Of a DNA stretch of 64,000 bases, positions 22,518-37,600 are shown piece after piece. The notes under the pieces are model-generated. The model ran no database searches, was not told the DNA's origin, and saw nothing but the letters and a program-made list of their open reading frames with translations. Where the stretch lies: NCBI GenBank assembly GCA_905221605.1, contig CAJNDS010002188.1, forward strand, positions 184,001 to 248,000, in the 5' to 3' direction. The DNA is from Symbiodinium natans. Lineage: Eukaryota > Sar > Dinophyceae > Suessiales > Symbiodiniaceae. Position numbers and translations under genes: made by a program. Every line of letters begins with the position of its first letter. Position 1 is the first letter of the stretch.

Positions 22518-25500
22518 CTAAGCTCCCGGAGCAGCTTCGGGGTCCGGGTCGTGGGTCTGGGGTTTCGTGCCCGGGCCGCGAGACTGCAACAAAGTTGTGT
22601 GCGGCGAAACAGGGGACTCCTCAGGGCCCTCTGGCGGCTCAAAGTCGAGATCCAATCTCTCCACCAAGAACACCGCGAGGCCGTATATACTTAAAACAAT
22701 GCTGAAACCTTGCAAAATGGCCTGTGTTGCCGTTTGCACACAGAACACGTAGCTGTAGGACGTGATGATGAGGCTGAAGAAGGCCTCGGAACCCTTCTCC
22801 TCGTCGAAGATTTGAAGCCTTGGCAACTTCAGCCTGCCTCCCAGCCTTTTACAAGTGCCTGGCCCACGGGATACCTTCGCTGAACAGAAAACTAGCTCGC
22901 GGCCTGAATCATCATTGGGCAGCTCGCTCCATGTGAAGGGGTCCTATAATTGCGGAAACACCTCATTTAAGCCAGGCAGCACCTGTTCGTGCAGAATCCC
23001 ACGCTCGAGGCTCTCATTCAACGCCTGCCCGCAAGAGACGAATCCATTTCAAGCCAAGTCCTGTCTCTTGAGCCCTGAATTCCAGTATGGTGAACGTCGA
23101 ACGTTCGGAAGCCTGAACGCTGTCTCTCAAGCCCTGAACATTTGAGACGAAACCCTAAACCCCAACCCTTTTTTGCGTCCGGGCTATGATGTCCTTGCCG
23201 GAACCCTAAACCCTAAACCCCGAACTCCAGACCAGCGGCCACACCTTCAGTCTGATTGGTTCCCAAGGAGTCAAGCTGTGCAGCACCCTTTATACAAGAC
23301 TTTGTCAGTTACCGCGCCTCCCTGAATCCGCCCAAGTTCTCGAGCTGCTTGAATGTGCTGCGAGCCACAACGAAGGTCAGGGAGCCGGCGAACTTGTAGT
23401 TCCTGTGCGATGATTGGCATATGCATGGGGAGACTCGGAGAGAGGGGAGAGGGTAGATGCAAGTAGGTTCTAAGTATATGAAGGGATTTGCGAGAGCTGG
23501 TGCTTTGGAGTCCTCGACATGAGAAGGCTCAAGATAGTATTGAAGTCCAGAAGCAAGTCCAAGGAAATGAAGAGGAGCTTCACCAGGATCGCATCGAAGA
23601 GCTCGGTGATGCCTCGTGGCAGCCACGTTTCTTTTCTCAGCCTGGGGAGGTCCGTTAGCAGGGCTTTGTCATCGAAGCCCTCAACCAGCAGGTGTCGGCT
23701 GCCATGCTCTATGTCCGAAGTCTTCGGTGCCGCACAGCATGCGTCGTGGCAACTGAGTACCACCAGGCAGACCACGTAGATGGCCATGAAGGCCAACAGG
23801 GTGTACAGACAGTACTCTGCGATGGTCCGGATGGTCATGGCGTAGAGCCACGGTGCTTGGAGCCAGCTTGTTGGAGTTTGTGGAGGGTGCGTGGCCCGGA
23901 AGTCGATGGCCAAATTTTGCTGCGGCCAAACAGTGGACAGGGTCTGGTGGATGTCTCTTTCCAGCGGATTCCTGGCCCAGTTCACGTGGTACGCTACATT
24001 GTCCCGTGGCCACCACATCATGAAAACCACAAGGCCGCCAAGAACCGTGAGCTGCAAGAGCGCAATGGCGCTCCGGCCGCTTGTTCTGGCAATGCTCAGG
24101 ATGGGTGCCTGCAGCAAAGGCTGCAGGCCGTGATGGTACCAAGCTCTGCATCCGAAGACCATGAGACACGCCGGAAGCCAGTACGGCCACCAAACAACGA
24201 TCATGCCGGCTCCGATTATCAGGCAGCCGTTCGCTGCAACTTCCATGGCGCGCATGGCAAGCTTGAGGCCTTTGTAGCGCGTCCTCGCCTTTGCCACCAG
24301 TAGCCTGGCACCACGAAGGAAGTGCTCGGCTCCAGCCTGAAATACTTTCGTGAACAGAGAGAGAACAGGAACAAGCCTGCTAATTAGCAGAGTCTGCTTA
24401 GAGCGAGCGCGCGCCCGTTCGCATGAGTGCGTGCGCGTTTGCATGTGCACGTGTGTGTATGTCAACAGCAGAATAAAGCAGACACAGTGATCTACTGACT
24501 ACTGCCCGACATCTTGGCAATGGGGCGCCCCTGCGTCTTCGACTCTGCGGTACCCAGCCCAGGCTGCACGAACGTAGCGGCCCTCGACGGCCACGGCGAG
24601 CAAGGCCGCGGCCAGCGCGCCTGCAGTCCAAGCGTATGTCTGCCAATGGCAAAAGGCCGATTGCAGCTTGTGCACGTAGCTCATCGAGCGCAACGCGCAG
24701 TTGCGTGCCGTGTTGGCATCCGGAGGCAAGTTGTCAAGGCGGCCGCCCTGCTTGATCCAGGCTAGAGTGAGCCCTTCCAGGCAGCCAAGCTTGCCCACCG
24801 CATCTTTGAAGTCCTATACATGACACACCACATTCAGTGGTGGCATGCGTGCGTGTGACAGGGTTTCGAGTTTTCGTTTGGCTGGCTTGCCGTTTGCCGC
24901 TCACTCTCCCAGCACGGCAACAAGCTCCCCGCAACGCTACGTGGTCACCATACATCATGGTTCATGACGAGCCGGCACCAACATATTTGTGCCCTCGTCG
25001 GTTGCTTTCAGTCAGGTTTGCACCCCCCCTCCCTCCGCCGATTGTCCTCGGTGTTGACAGCTCCGGCGTCTACGAGCATCTTGACGGTGCCATGATGTGC
25101 TCCTGATATCGCCCAGTGCATCAAAGTTTCGTTGCGCCAATCCTGCCAGTTGCAATTGAGAGGAGGCGTCATTCAGGCATTTGTTTTATAGCCTGCACGA
25201 TCGATCGACTTTGCGTTACGCAGGCCAGGTCAGAAAATGCCACGCTGGATCAACAACTGGGCAAACACTCAAACCATCTCAAACCCTTTAGCCTCAGAAG
25301 CAATATGCCATGTGGCCGTGGACCTTCGCCCAGTAGCTTGTACGAAACCAACAATCTACCTACCAGGTAACTCACACTCCTGCCAACTTCTCCATCGGCC
25401 ACGCAAAAGGGGTGCCGTCTGCTAGGGAAGCTTCTCTGGTTTCAAAATCTTGCACCGTCACACCTGTGGATGCCCGAGGGCCCCGGCATACATTCAAAGC

Positions 25501-28500
25501 TGACTGAACAAAAGCCTCGCACCCTGGAAGCTCAACAGCAGAGCAGGGACAAAGGCTCCTTGGTGTGGACGTCGGCGCCCTTGTCTATGAGCATCTTCAC
25601 GGTCTTGCAACGGAGGGATGGGATGGTGCTCTTCTTGAATGAGGGAGGGAAGGCTGTTCAGTAGAGCATAGTGGTACAGCTGTTGTTAACTACAGCTTAA
25701 CTGGCACAACATCCTCGAAGCTCAGCTCAACCGGGCATTCCGAAAAACCGCCACCAACCTGATGATGGCATGCAGCCTTGTGGAGTGCAGCTTCACCGTT
25801 CTTATCCTGCCAGGGCATCGCCAGGTGCGCAGGCCGCGGACGAGGGAAGGATTGCATGCAGGCCACATAAGATACGCGAGGGGAGGGGAGGTCTTGTTTT
25901 CGTCGTTCGGGGCCTGACCTCCGTGTTTATATTCGCTGCAAGACTACATTACAACACGAACACCTCCTACCCAGCAGAAACCCCAATGCCTTATACTATT
26001 GAGCTGGCTGAGGCTTGCCCTGCAGGCTACGTGCCCTCAGGGCTACTTTGTTTCGGGACTTTTTGGGAGCATTCCGGCTTGTATGAGCTTGAGAGCTTGG
26101 TTCGCATGCTTTGAGTGGGTGTTTTGATTCCATGATCTCAGCATGGCTGTTGCACACGGGGTTCCTTAACAGCTTGTGCTGCTAGTGCCAGGTGCCAAGA
26201 AAACTGAAACCTACACGAGACCCATACAGCCTCCTGCACACAAGCCCCAGGCCGCTTTGTACCTCTCGTGCTCGAGGTGAACAGCATCCCGGAAGCTAGA
26301 CCGAGCTTTATAGACCTCCTGCAAAGCTGTTTACGGCAGTTCTTCTTTCAAGCTTGCGCCTACGCAAACGATCCTTGGCGTCGACGTCGGCACCAGCGTC
26401 CACAAGCACCTTGGCCACTTCGGGGTGTCCTTTCCACGCAGCCTCGCGGAGCGGAGTGTCGCCGTATACATCCTGTCAGGCTTTCTGCGGGCGCCAGCTA
26501 GGGGCTGCAACATGGGAGAGTGGTAGGGATGTTGCTGGCCGCACGGTGAACAACCTTACAATGTCGCCTCGAGTGTCGTGATACGCCTGATGAACGGAGG
26601 AGGGGCCGGCAAGGGGCCAAGAGACGCAAAGCTTGATACTGAACTGCGACAACAGTTGGTAAACCCCAGGTGCTCGGCGGCTCTTAACGACTTCGAGATC
26701 TCCGATAGGTAGGATATTTGGCATATTTGGCGGTGGTTGGTGCCCCAACCGGTTCGAAACTCTCCACCTGAAGCTTGCAAGACTCGGAAGCGAGGAACTT
26801 CTCAGGCTTCAAGGTTTCATGTAGGTTACACAGTTGCAACTTTTCCTTTCGAGGGACCAGGCAGGCATTCGATAGTCAAAAACGGGACAAAGGATCCTCG
26901 TGCTCAACATTTACAAAAAGAAACATACCGACAGTTTGCGGCGAAGTGTTTCGATTCCGACACTCACCCTGTCGCCTCTTCTGTCAGGCTTCGGGGTCCT
27001 TGGCATCGACATCGGCGCCTGCGGCCAAAAGCACCTTGGCCGTCTCGGTTTGTCCTTGGAGTGCAGCATCGTGGAGCGCAGTATTGCCGAAGAAGTCCTT
27101 CCGGGCTGTAGGGTTCGCATTTTTTGGGTTTTTCCACGCACGGTGGCTTGGAGTTATAGGCCCTGGGAGAAGGGAGGTGAATGAGGAGAAGCAGGATGGA
27201 GAGCCCTTACCGAGCCCGGACAAATTGTTCATATTCGAGGATCATGCTTCCTGAGCTTTGTGTTTCGGCTGCCTCAGCCCTCGTTGCAAGAACTACAACA
27301 CCAAAACCTCCAACGCAATTCGCAAACCCAACTTAACATGAATCGCGACATAAGTCCTCAAAACCCACTCTCGCTTTGGGGTGCAGGCCTCATTGTCGCG
27401 GTTCTTGCTTCTGTGCGTTTTAATCTTTTTTGGTTTCAGGTCTATGGACGGCTACTGCATTGCCCCTACGAGCGCGCGTGGTTTCTTGGCCCAATCACCT
27501 TGTAGATAGCCCAACCCCATGGCACAGAAGGTAGCCCAACATGTCAAGAAGATAGCCCAGAACCGAAATCCCGAGGGCACACAAGTCCCAAATCATGCGA
27601 TAATGATAGGAAAAACTCTCTACCTCTCGGGGATAGCATCTTAAGACTAGGATGTACCTATAAAGAAACGCATGTTTTGCGGAGTCTTCCCGCAGGGTAC
27701 AGCGATAAAACAGTACCGCTGCCATGAATCCACCCGTGAACTTCTTTTCGAAGCTACCTCTCGGTGATAGCCACGTGAGTCTAGCTTGAGACGCTGAAAA
27801 AACGCCTGTTTCGCAGAGCGTTCCCGCAGGGCACAGCGATTTTTCCAGAACTGCGATTTGAAACGTAACCTGAAGAAATGGGCTTTGGATGGGGGTGTCT
27901 GTATTGTTGTCAGAACGATACCCGAACGATACCGCGAACGATGCCTCGGACCTGTCTTGGCAAGGCCAACATGCACTCGAACCTACGAGTGCGACATGGC
28001 TGTGGGTCTGAAAGACGCCGGGGGCCTGTTAAACACCCTGGACTTCTGACTTAACTACTACTCTGAACCCTGATTGCAACGCCCTCGCAGGTGCACCTTG
28101 GCGTTTCGAGTCGTATCGCGCATCAAATACAGCATATAAAACGGTCACATATTCACATGTTCATTGCTAGCGTGCCCTCGCGTTTCGTGTTCCAAACGAA
28201 GCTTACAGAACTATAACCTGGTAAGCACCAACTATGTGAATTTTGCTGATTCCGCAGGGCACACAGCGACTGGGCTATCTTCTGGGCTTGCTGGCTAATA
28301 AACCACATCGACCCAGTACCATCTCAATAGAACTCGTAGCGGGCCGGGTCCCAGCCAGTAAAAAATCCGAAACGGCAAGAAACGGAGCTCACCATAGGAC
28401 GTCTGGCGTGGGAGGTGAGGAACTTCTCTGGTTTTCGAGGGGCCCAAGACACGCGCTCGGATCTCACGTTTGGTCTTTCAAAGGCCGAACTCCGTTCGAT

Positions 28501-28972
28501 GTGATCAGCATCGGTGGGGGCTAGACTCAGAATTCTGAAAGACTGAAAGACCGCTTCCAGCGAACTCTTCTTCTTTCAGGCTTTAACTATTCAAGGTCCT
28601 GGGCATGGACATCGGCACCGGCGTCCACAAGCACCTTGGCAGTTTCGGGGTGTCCGGCGTACGCAGCGTCGTGGAGTGGAGTTTTGCCGTACTTCTCCTG
28701 CCAGGGTGTGGTGGAGGCGGGGAAGGGCCAGGCTGCATATCGAGAAAGTTGGAGCGGGACGCCCCACCCCCAAAACCTTTGAAGATATACCAAAAAATCG
28801 GGCTCGGTTAACTGGAGTCCGCTGCACCATTTACTGTGGGGCTGTGGGGCCAACACCGACCCAATCAAAACTCGCAATGATGTCTGGGTTGCTTCGGCGT
28901 GCACATGTGTTTTCGCGGGGCACGGGCTCCGTTGGGAAGTCAATGGGTCAAACAGCTATATATGCTATGCGC

Positions 28973-29006
<34 letters not shown>

Positions 29007-31539
29007 GCTCACCCCCCCCCCCCATGATCTAGGTCGAAAGGCCTTTCGGGCCCATCGAAGCGAGATTTAAACCTAAGTCGGAATGAAAATGAAAAGGCCA
29101 CTGGCCTCATTCGTAGTAAAATTTTTTAGAAATCTAAATTTGCCAATTAAAAGCCGCACCCTATGAAATCCTCTTCTGGGGCCTGCCTGTCCGTAACAAA
29201 ATCTCACAAGAGCTTTATATGCAGAGGTTACAGCCTCAGAAATCCTCATCTGGGCTTCCTTCCTATTTTATTGAGAAAATGCTTCTACATAAGAAGCCCA
29301 CACCCTACGAAAAGAATTCTATACTTAAAGGCCGCACCCTATGAAATCCTCTTCTGGGCCCTCTTAATGAAATTTCAGTAGACTTGTGTCTGATAAAGCC
29401 ACAGCTTCGTTCGTAATTAACCCAAGTAAAAAACATATTAAGAGGCCCAGCCCCAAGACATCCTCTTCTAAGCCTCATTGATTAATACCTATTTAGAACA
29501 TTTTTGTTTTTCCCACACCCTGTGAAATCTTTCGCTGGCCCCATTCGCAATGAAACGCAATTTGATTTCATATTGTAAGCCCAAACCTTAAGAAATCCTC
29601 TTCTGGGCTTCGTTCGTAATTGAACCCAAGTAAAGCAAGTGTATATTCAGAGGCCAACCCCAGGACATCCTCCTCGCAATGAAACCGAGTTAGAATTCTA
29701 TATTGCAGACCATACCCTATGAAATCCCTTTCTGGCCCCTATTTGTAATGAAGATCAATTAGAATTCTGTATTACAAAGCCACACGCCAAGAAATCCTCA
29801 TTAGACCTGCGTTTGTAGTTAGACTTATTTTCGATTTGCCAAGATGCTTGTATTAAAAAAGCCACACCATTCTGGGGCCTGTTCGTAACAGAATCTCGTA
29901 AGAAGTTTATAATTCTAGGTAAGAAGCCCACACCCTAAGAAGTTCTGACCTGGGCTAGGTTCGTATGTAACTCTTGGACAGAAATTTATATCATGAGCCC
30001 CCATTCGTATTTGAATGTACTTACAATTCCATATTTAACCGCTAGACCCTATGAAATCCTCTTCTGGTGCCTATTAGTGAAATGTCAATAGACTTGTATA
30101 TGATAAAGCCATAGCTTCGTTAGTAAATTAAACCCAAGTCAAACAAACAAATTAAGAGGCCCCGCCACAAGACATCCTCTTCTAAGCTTCATTGGTTAAT
30201 ACCTATTTGGAATTCTATTTTGCAGACCACACCCTATGAAATTCTCCCCTGGCCTCGCTTCATACTACAATGTTATTTGAGGTTTGTATTAAAACGCCAC
30301 ACCCTAAGAAATCCTCATCTGGACTCGTTTGGAATTCCACTTAAATTGAATTTTAAGTTTAGAGGCCACACCCCTTTGGACAGAATTTAAAAGGCCACAC
30401 CCTAAGACCTGTGTATGGTAAAGCCACAGCTTCGTTCGTAAAACCAAACCAAGTAAAACAATTAAGAGGCCACGCCCTTCTAAGCCTCATTCGTTACTAC
30501 CTCTTTGGAATTTTCTTTTACCGACCACACCCTGCGAAAGTCTCCTCTGGCCCCGCTTCGTAATGAAACGTAATTTGAGGTTTGCACTAAAACACCACAC
30601 CCTAAGAAATCCTCAACTGGACTTCCTTTGTGATTCCACGTAAATAGACGTTTAAATTAAGAGGCCACACCCCAAGACATCCTCTTCGAAGCCCCACTCT
30701 TTTTTTAAGTCCAATTAGACTTTTGAATTGCAGGTCCACATCCTCAAACGAACCACACCCTAAGAAACCCTCTCTATTTCTTTTTTTACTACTTTTCATA
30801 TTAAGACGCCACATCACAAGACATCCTCTTCTAAGCCTCATTCGTAATTAAATCTAATGGAACTTTACATGTTAACGCCACGCCCTGCATACCGAATAGG
30901 CTGAATTGAAAAAAAAACGAATGGTGGGTGTGTTTGTGTGCTTTTCTCTGTGTGTGTGCAAGGCAGTCACATTAGCAGAAACAACGTATAACAATACACA
31001 TTCTTTATACAAGAAAAGCATTTTTTGCAAAATTTGCTAAAAAAAAACCCAAAAAATCCAAAAATCCAAAAACTCAAAACCATGGAGCCGGGAGGCCGCC
31101 TTTTTTGGATTTTTTGGTTTTCTCGAGGTTTTTTTGGTTTTTTTTTGGAAAAATCCAAAAAAAACCATGGTTTTTTTTGGATTTTACTTGCTCCTGGCCT
31201 CAAAAACCTAAAAAACACATGGTTTTTTTTGGATTTTGAGTGAAAATCCAAAAAAAACCATGTGTTTTTTTAGTTTCTGAGACCAGGAGCACCTGAAATC
31301 CAAAAAAACACGAGGGTTTTTTTGGATTTTCACTCAAAATCCAAAAAAAACCATGTGTTTTTTAGGTTTTTGAGGCCAGGAGCAAGTAAAATCAAAAAAA
31401 AAACATGGTTTTTTTGGATTTTTCAAAAAAAAAACCAAAAAAACCTCGAGAAAACCAAAAAATCCAAAAAAGGCGGCCTCCCGGCTCCATGGTTTTGAGT
31501 TTTTGGATTTTTGGATTTTTGGATTTGTGTCAAAATTTG

Positions 31540-31577
<38 letters not shown>

Positions 31578-31631
31578 TTATTTACTTATTTATATTTTAT
31601 GTATATATATATATATACATGTGTGTATATG

Positions 31632-31666
<35 letters not shown>

Positions 31667-34600
31667 TTATTTATTGCCGCGGACCTTTAGTCAACGCAAC
31701 GCTCCCTATATCGATTGTTGGTTTTAGGCTTGTAGTCCTTGGCGTGGACATCAGCGCCTGCGCCCAGAAGCACCTTGGCCGTCTCGGTTGATCCTTGGAC
31801 TGCAGCATCGTGCAGTGGAGTTTCGCCGTAGACTCTGTCGACGCGTTTCTGCCATGCCTTGCCATGTGCAAGCAGGCCGTGGGAGACCGGGAGGGATAGC
31901 GTAGGCCTCTTGCGGAGGTGAGGGGAGAAGCGCCTACTGAGCCCGGACAAAGTGTTCATATTCGAGGATGATGCTTCCTGAGCTTTGTCGTTCGGGGCCG
32001 TGGCACCGCCCTCGTTGCAAAACCCTCCAACGCAACTCACAACCCAAGCCCGGCTGGACAAAGAGCCATGACTGGCTTCATGTTCCTGATGAGATCACCG
32101 AAGGGGCTGACAAGGGGCAAAGTTCAGTATGTCTCAAAATCAATCGCGACACATGTCCTCAAGCCCCACAGTAGCATTGGGGTCCAGACCTCGTTGTCGC
32201 AGTTCTTGTTTCTGGGATTTTTATGCTGTTGGCTCCAGATTTGCGGATGGCTACGAAAAGGCCCTACCATCTCAAAAAACTCGTAGTGGGTCGGGCCTCA
32301 GCCAATCAAAACCCGAAACGGCATGAAACGGTAAGCACTTCAGCTGACGCTCGGATCTGACTTGGTCAAACTGCGATCCTTCCTCGCCCACTCTGATTTC
32401 GCAGACGCTAAACAAGGCATTCCGAAAAACTGCCTATTCGACCTTGTCTAGTCAAGGCCTTGCCTTCTCTCAGGCTTCTGCAAGTTTGAGTTATCTTTGG
32501 CATGTGTGGTTCCTCCTTTCTCGCATCGACTCATCTAAGGCCTGAATTTGCCTTCTCAAGCCCCGGCCACCTTGGCTACGGGCAAGCACTGCAGGACCTC
32601 AGTTTGCTCTGCAGCTCTGCGCCAGCTCCAAGACTGGGCCACGCTGGGGCCCCGGCCACGTGAAGACTCCAAGGATTATCGCCTAGGATGTCCCTTACAA
32701 CCCTCTTTCATGATCCTCTTACGCCCAATATAAGGAAGAATCTAAAAAAATGCCCAAGGGCCTACCTAGCCACTGTCTGTCCGACGAGCGCAGATCTTGC
32801 TCTTCTCGTGGTAGACATGGAACCTCTCTGTGACCCAAGAAGTAGCGGCAAAGGATTTGTCATCGCAGTAGATGTGTCCCGGATCATCCACCTGGGACAC
32901 ACAAACAGATCACACAATCGGATCTACCGGTGCAATATGCAGGCAACAACATTGTTGAGAATATGGTCCTGACGCACTTGGTCGAAGAAGACCAACTGCT
33001 GCCAACTACAAACTCATAAGAGTCCGTGAACTTGCGCGGGCCCTGTCAAGGGAACATGGTCGAGTCTGGGCCGTGTGGACGGGCGCGGACTGTGACTAAA
33101 TCTCGGTCAGCAATTGGGACCTCGTGTGTTGCTGTCCTCCAATGTCCAGCCTGGTCAGGACACGCACACGCACACAACAAGCAGGCGCAGCCTCTGTCAA
33201 ACAGGCAGCCGTCGTGCCTTCACAATTGTGCAAGAAATCACCTTGCAAGCACTTAGAACAAGCATCTTCGGGAAGAACGCGTGCGAGGCAAGTGGACAAT
33301 TACAGTACACACCCCGAACTGGGTCACTAGCCAGATGCATACCCCAAGGAGATGAGGTATCGGTACGCTTTGCACAAATCCTTCCTTGGTCGTCCTCGTG
33401 GACGTTAAACCTCGGGTATTGGGGGCTAAACACTTGGCCAACCGCAAACCCACTGTGCAGCTGCCACTGGGCGAGCCACGTAAAGCCACGTGCTGCCTGC
33501 CACGTTTGTCACAAAATGCGGCCGCTCAGAACCGACGCATTGCACCTGAGAAATGTGCGTCGGGCAAGAGAGCTTTGCACTTGGCCGGACCTTGCAAAAA
33601 AAGCTGCTCCACCACGGAAGACCAATGTGTCGCCATGAGTACCATGAGCCGCTGGCGCATTTGATGTCGGACTCCAGATTGCTACCGATCACCAGCTCGG
33701 CCAAAGCCTTTTGGATCACATATGTCTCGCAGTTGCTTTTGCAGAAATAGCTGCCAAACCTTGTTACCAAACAAGGGCTCAGCTTCAAAGGAGCGGAAAC
33801 CCTAAACCCTAAACCCTCAACCCCAGCTTCCAAGGAGCGGAAACCACCCCTAAACCCTCAACCCTAAACCGCAGCTCCTGCCCTACGGAGAGTTCGACAC
33901 GTGCCTCAGGCCCTTGTGTGACCGTTCGAAAGGATCTGTGGCTTTCCGCGTGCGTCCAGGCCTGAAAGCAGTTTGGAAGAAATTTAAACCCCAGAACAGC
34001 AACAACCAGGGCAAGGCACATCTGGCTTCTGTCCACGAAGGCGGCAGTGCAGCACCTTAGGGTGAACAAAAGGTCGAATCAGCTTGCCTTCAGCCAAGGA
34101 TACCACAGGATACACCAAAAGGCATGCAGCTCGACAGTTTCTCAGGGCTGGGCCAAGTGAACTCCCCACGGCTTCTCGAAGTCTATACGATGTGCACAGA
34201 CCTGGTCTCCGTCTTGATACACTTGGAACCTGGGAGGCTCACGAGTTGCATGCCGACGCTCACGTTATCACATGTCCGAACAAGAGGCTGAATGATGCGA
34301 AAAATGTCAAGAGCGTCGGGAACTTGGAATGCCATGCCCCCTGTCATGCCACGCTGAGGTCGAGGCGTCTCTGGCCACTTTCCCCTTCCCATTTGTGCTT
34401 CGTCATCACAGGTCAGATTGAAAGGGTTTGGAGCCTGAGCCGTCTGCAGTGGATCAGGGCATCACGGCTGCCGAACTCACCTAGCTCCAAGGATCCCTCA
34501 CTGCACCCCTGCCACACACTGGGGGAACTGCGCATTTCGTGGGAGAGTGTAGGCTGCTGCCGATAGCAAGCTGCATACGGGGTTCTGGGCTGCCCGGCAG

Positions 34601-37600
34601 TGCCTTTTCAGGTCAAGTACAGCCCACTGTGGCATGAAATGCAGCACTAGTGGGAAGGCGTTGGCAGGTCAACTAGCGTTGAAAGTATCAGAAAACACAC
34701 GAAGCGCAGGCGGGCGAATCAACAAACCACTACAGAAGCAGGGAAAGCCATCTCAGAGCACTTAATGCTGCTTACGGCATTTTGACACAATCGAACTCGT
34801 TAAGTCAGTAGATCCGTTGGTTGGATGAGGCCTGCACAACTCATGCACCTGGCCGAGCTGCCTGTTCACTGCTACATACTTCTACCTTCTCTCCCAGCCT
34901 GTAGAACCTGCACATCAAGTAGGTATAGGTCTTGACAGTCGGTCTGGTTCTGCCACGGGGCGCCCCCCCCCCCCCCCTCAACCAATCCCCGGGGTGGCAT
35001 TCACCCGTGTGACCACAGTTGTGACACACGGCAACACGGCAGGTCGTTCCCACGATCCCCCATTGAACGACCCGTCTCTCTCCCAAACCTCGGATCGGCC
35101 CATTGCCGCTTTAACAAATTCGTGTTTGCTTCTGAGGCTTGCTCTTTGGGCTGCCCAAAACGTCCGCGGACGGGACCAGAACCCTCCCTTACCTTCTTGA
35201 AGGGTCATGCAGGCAAAAGCGCGGCCCGACGAAGCATTATTTTCGGGCCCTCGCGACCCTGAGCACAACACCAAAGCCTCGACCGCAATTCAGCAAGCCA
35301 AGTTAAGGCTGTAGAAAGCGCCATGATGACCTTCATGTTCCTGATGGTCCACTTCAAGATAAAGTCTTAAACTGCGACACGCAGCCTCAAGCGTCGATTT
35401 TTCTTGCTTCCGCGTGTTCAGGCCTTTGGATCCAGAATGGAAGGCTACTACATGGCTACGACCGTCTCAATAGATTTCGCTTGGCAGACAGACCCAGCAA
35501 CATTCCAAACCCTGAAAAAAGTTGCAGAGACGAGTGGGATCCCAACCTAAGCCAAAACCCGAAACGGCAAGCTGTTCAACTGCCTAGCAATAGGACTTCC
35601 GGTTTCTCTGGTTTGGGAGGCGGGAACTTCTCAGTTGCGAGGATTTCGGGTTCCTCGCCCATCACCCGCATCCCATCCCAAAGTATCGCCAGAGAATCCC
35701 TGGAGGTCCCAAACCCTTTCCGGAGAACCTCTCCATCGGCTCGGACTACCCTAAAGATTCCTGGATTGCAACAGTTCCCAGGCCAGAATCCCTGGAGTGC
35801 CCAGCCCCAAGAGTATCCCAGAGGATCACTGGCGCGCCAGCCCCAATAATATCCCACAAAAGTACCCAACCTCGAGTATCCCAGAAGAACCCCCCAAACA
35901 CAGATTGCCCAGCCCCCAGAGAATTTCTGGAGCCCAGAGGCCCAGAGTATCCTCAAAGAATTTGCAGAATGCCCAGCAGTGCCCAACTGCAGAGTATCAA
36001 GACAATCCGAATCCCTGCAGTGCCCAACCCCATAGTATCCCCAGACAATGTCTGGAGTGCCCAATTTCAGCGTGCGTCAAATACTTCAGATCTTTAAGGT
36101 CTGGTCCTGGGAATTGACGTCGGCACCAGCATCCACAAGCACCTTGGCCGTCTCGGGGTGCTTTGTGTATGTGGCCCAGCGGAGCGAAGTCCAGCCGTAC
36201 TGGTCCTGCCAGAGTATGCTGTGAAGGCAAGAAGGCTGCTGCATGGGGAGGCGAGCGAGGGGAATAGCGGAACACAGAACGACGACCCCACCAAAACAAG
36301 CCTTAAGAAAGCTGTACATTCATATCCTATAAGATCTATTCGCCCCGCACAGACCCAAACTCTAAACCGAACTGAGCTCTGAGCCACTATGTTGTTTTGT
36401 TTGTCTTGTTTGTGACATTTCTCCTACCAAGGTATGCACGAAGCCAAGTATAGCAAGAGTCAACTGGCAGTGCTATGAATATCTGCAATCCCATATGTTA
36501 CGAAGTTAGCATGCCCTAGGGTTCTGCTTAGTGAGGGGAATGCTTCAGGTCATGCTTGTCATTGCTGTGAAGCAATTCTCGTTTCCATTCTTTGTCGCGT
36601 TTGTGAAGATCTACAAGCCCATGTTTTTACATAACTAGCGAGATATGGGTTCTGCTTATCAGGTGGCGAGGGGTGGGGGGGGGGGGGGGTTGCGGGGGTG
36701 GCCAGGGGCGATGCGTTGAAATCTTGCCTCTCTCTTTGGATTCTCTGGGATTAGCAAACGAGATCATTTCAGGTTGAGCGTTCTCATGACAGCAAGCATT
36801 TTGACATATGGTGCACATGTGATCATTACGAGGGCTCACCTTAATTTCTAGTCTTCAACTCGCATGCTTACTGGCATTACTACACAAACGTTTGTGTTTT
36901 CTTTTTTTACAAAAAATGTCTGTTTGCACAAAGTATTGCAAATACATATATATATATATATGTATACAATAGTCCAGATATAAGACTGTATTTTTCTGAT
37001 AGAGGTGGATTTAAGCAAGCGCCTACTTGTTTTGGTGATCCTACGCGATGGCTAGCGCTTTTCATACTTGAATCTATACTGGGCCGGAGTGTAGGCAACA
37101 TGAATACTTCAAACAAACCTGCCTAGATTTAATAATTAAAGCTCTACGGCGTTCGAACTAAGCAGGTTGCAACGAAAATAAGCATACACTCGCCGTTGAA
37201 CCTGAGCAGAACACAAAGCAAAGAACAACTGGGATCCCGCAGTACTTGGTCGGATTCGTAGTGTGTTTGGTCGGATTCATAGTGTGCTTAACTAAGATCT
37301 TTCTGACATAAGTGTTTTGCTTACATTCCCAAATAGCTTCTATTTTGTGTTTAGTGCAACACCTTAACTCAGACAGTATATTTGCCATGAAACCATAACA
37401 TGCAAGAGGTACATACAAGGATACATTTCAACACTATACAATTACCTACGTACAGTGCTTGGAAAATGCCTATGGAGTTTAAATCAAGATTCCAAATCTC
37501 CCTGGCTTCGGATTTTGCCTATAGTTCCAAATAACCTTTTAGTATGTGAGAGCAAGTCCCGCTCCTTGTCATTGGGATCGGCACCCTGGGCGAGCAACTC

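Noticed and set aside
28974-31673. CRISPR-like array
   Set aside because: The repeats here are a degenerate satellite, a palindrome and TA runs. There are no regular identical repeats with unique spacers.
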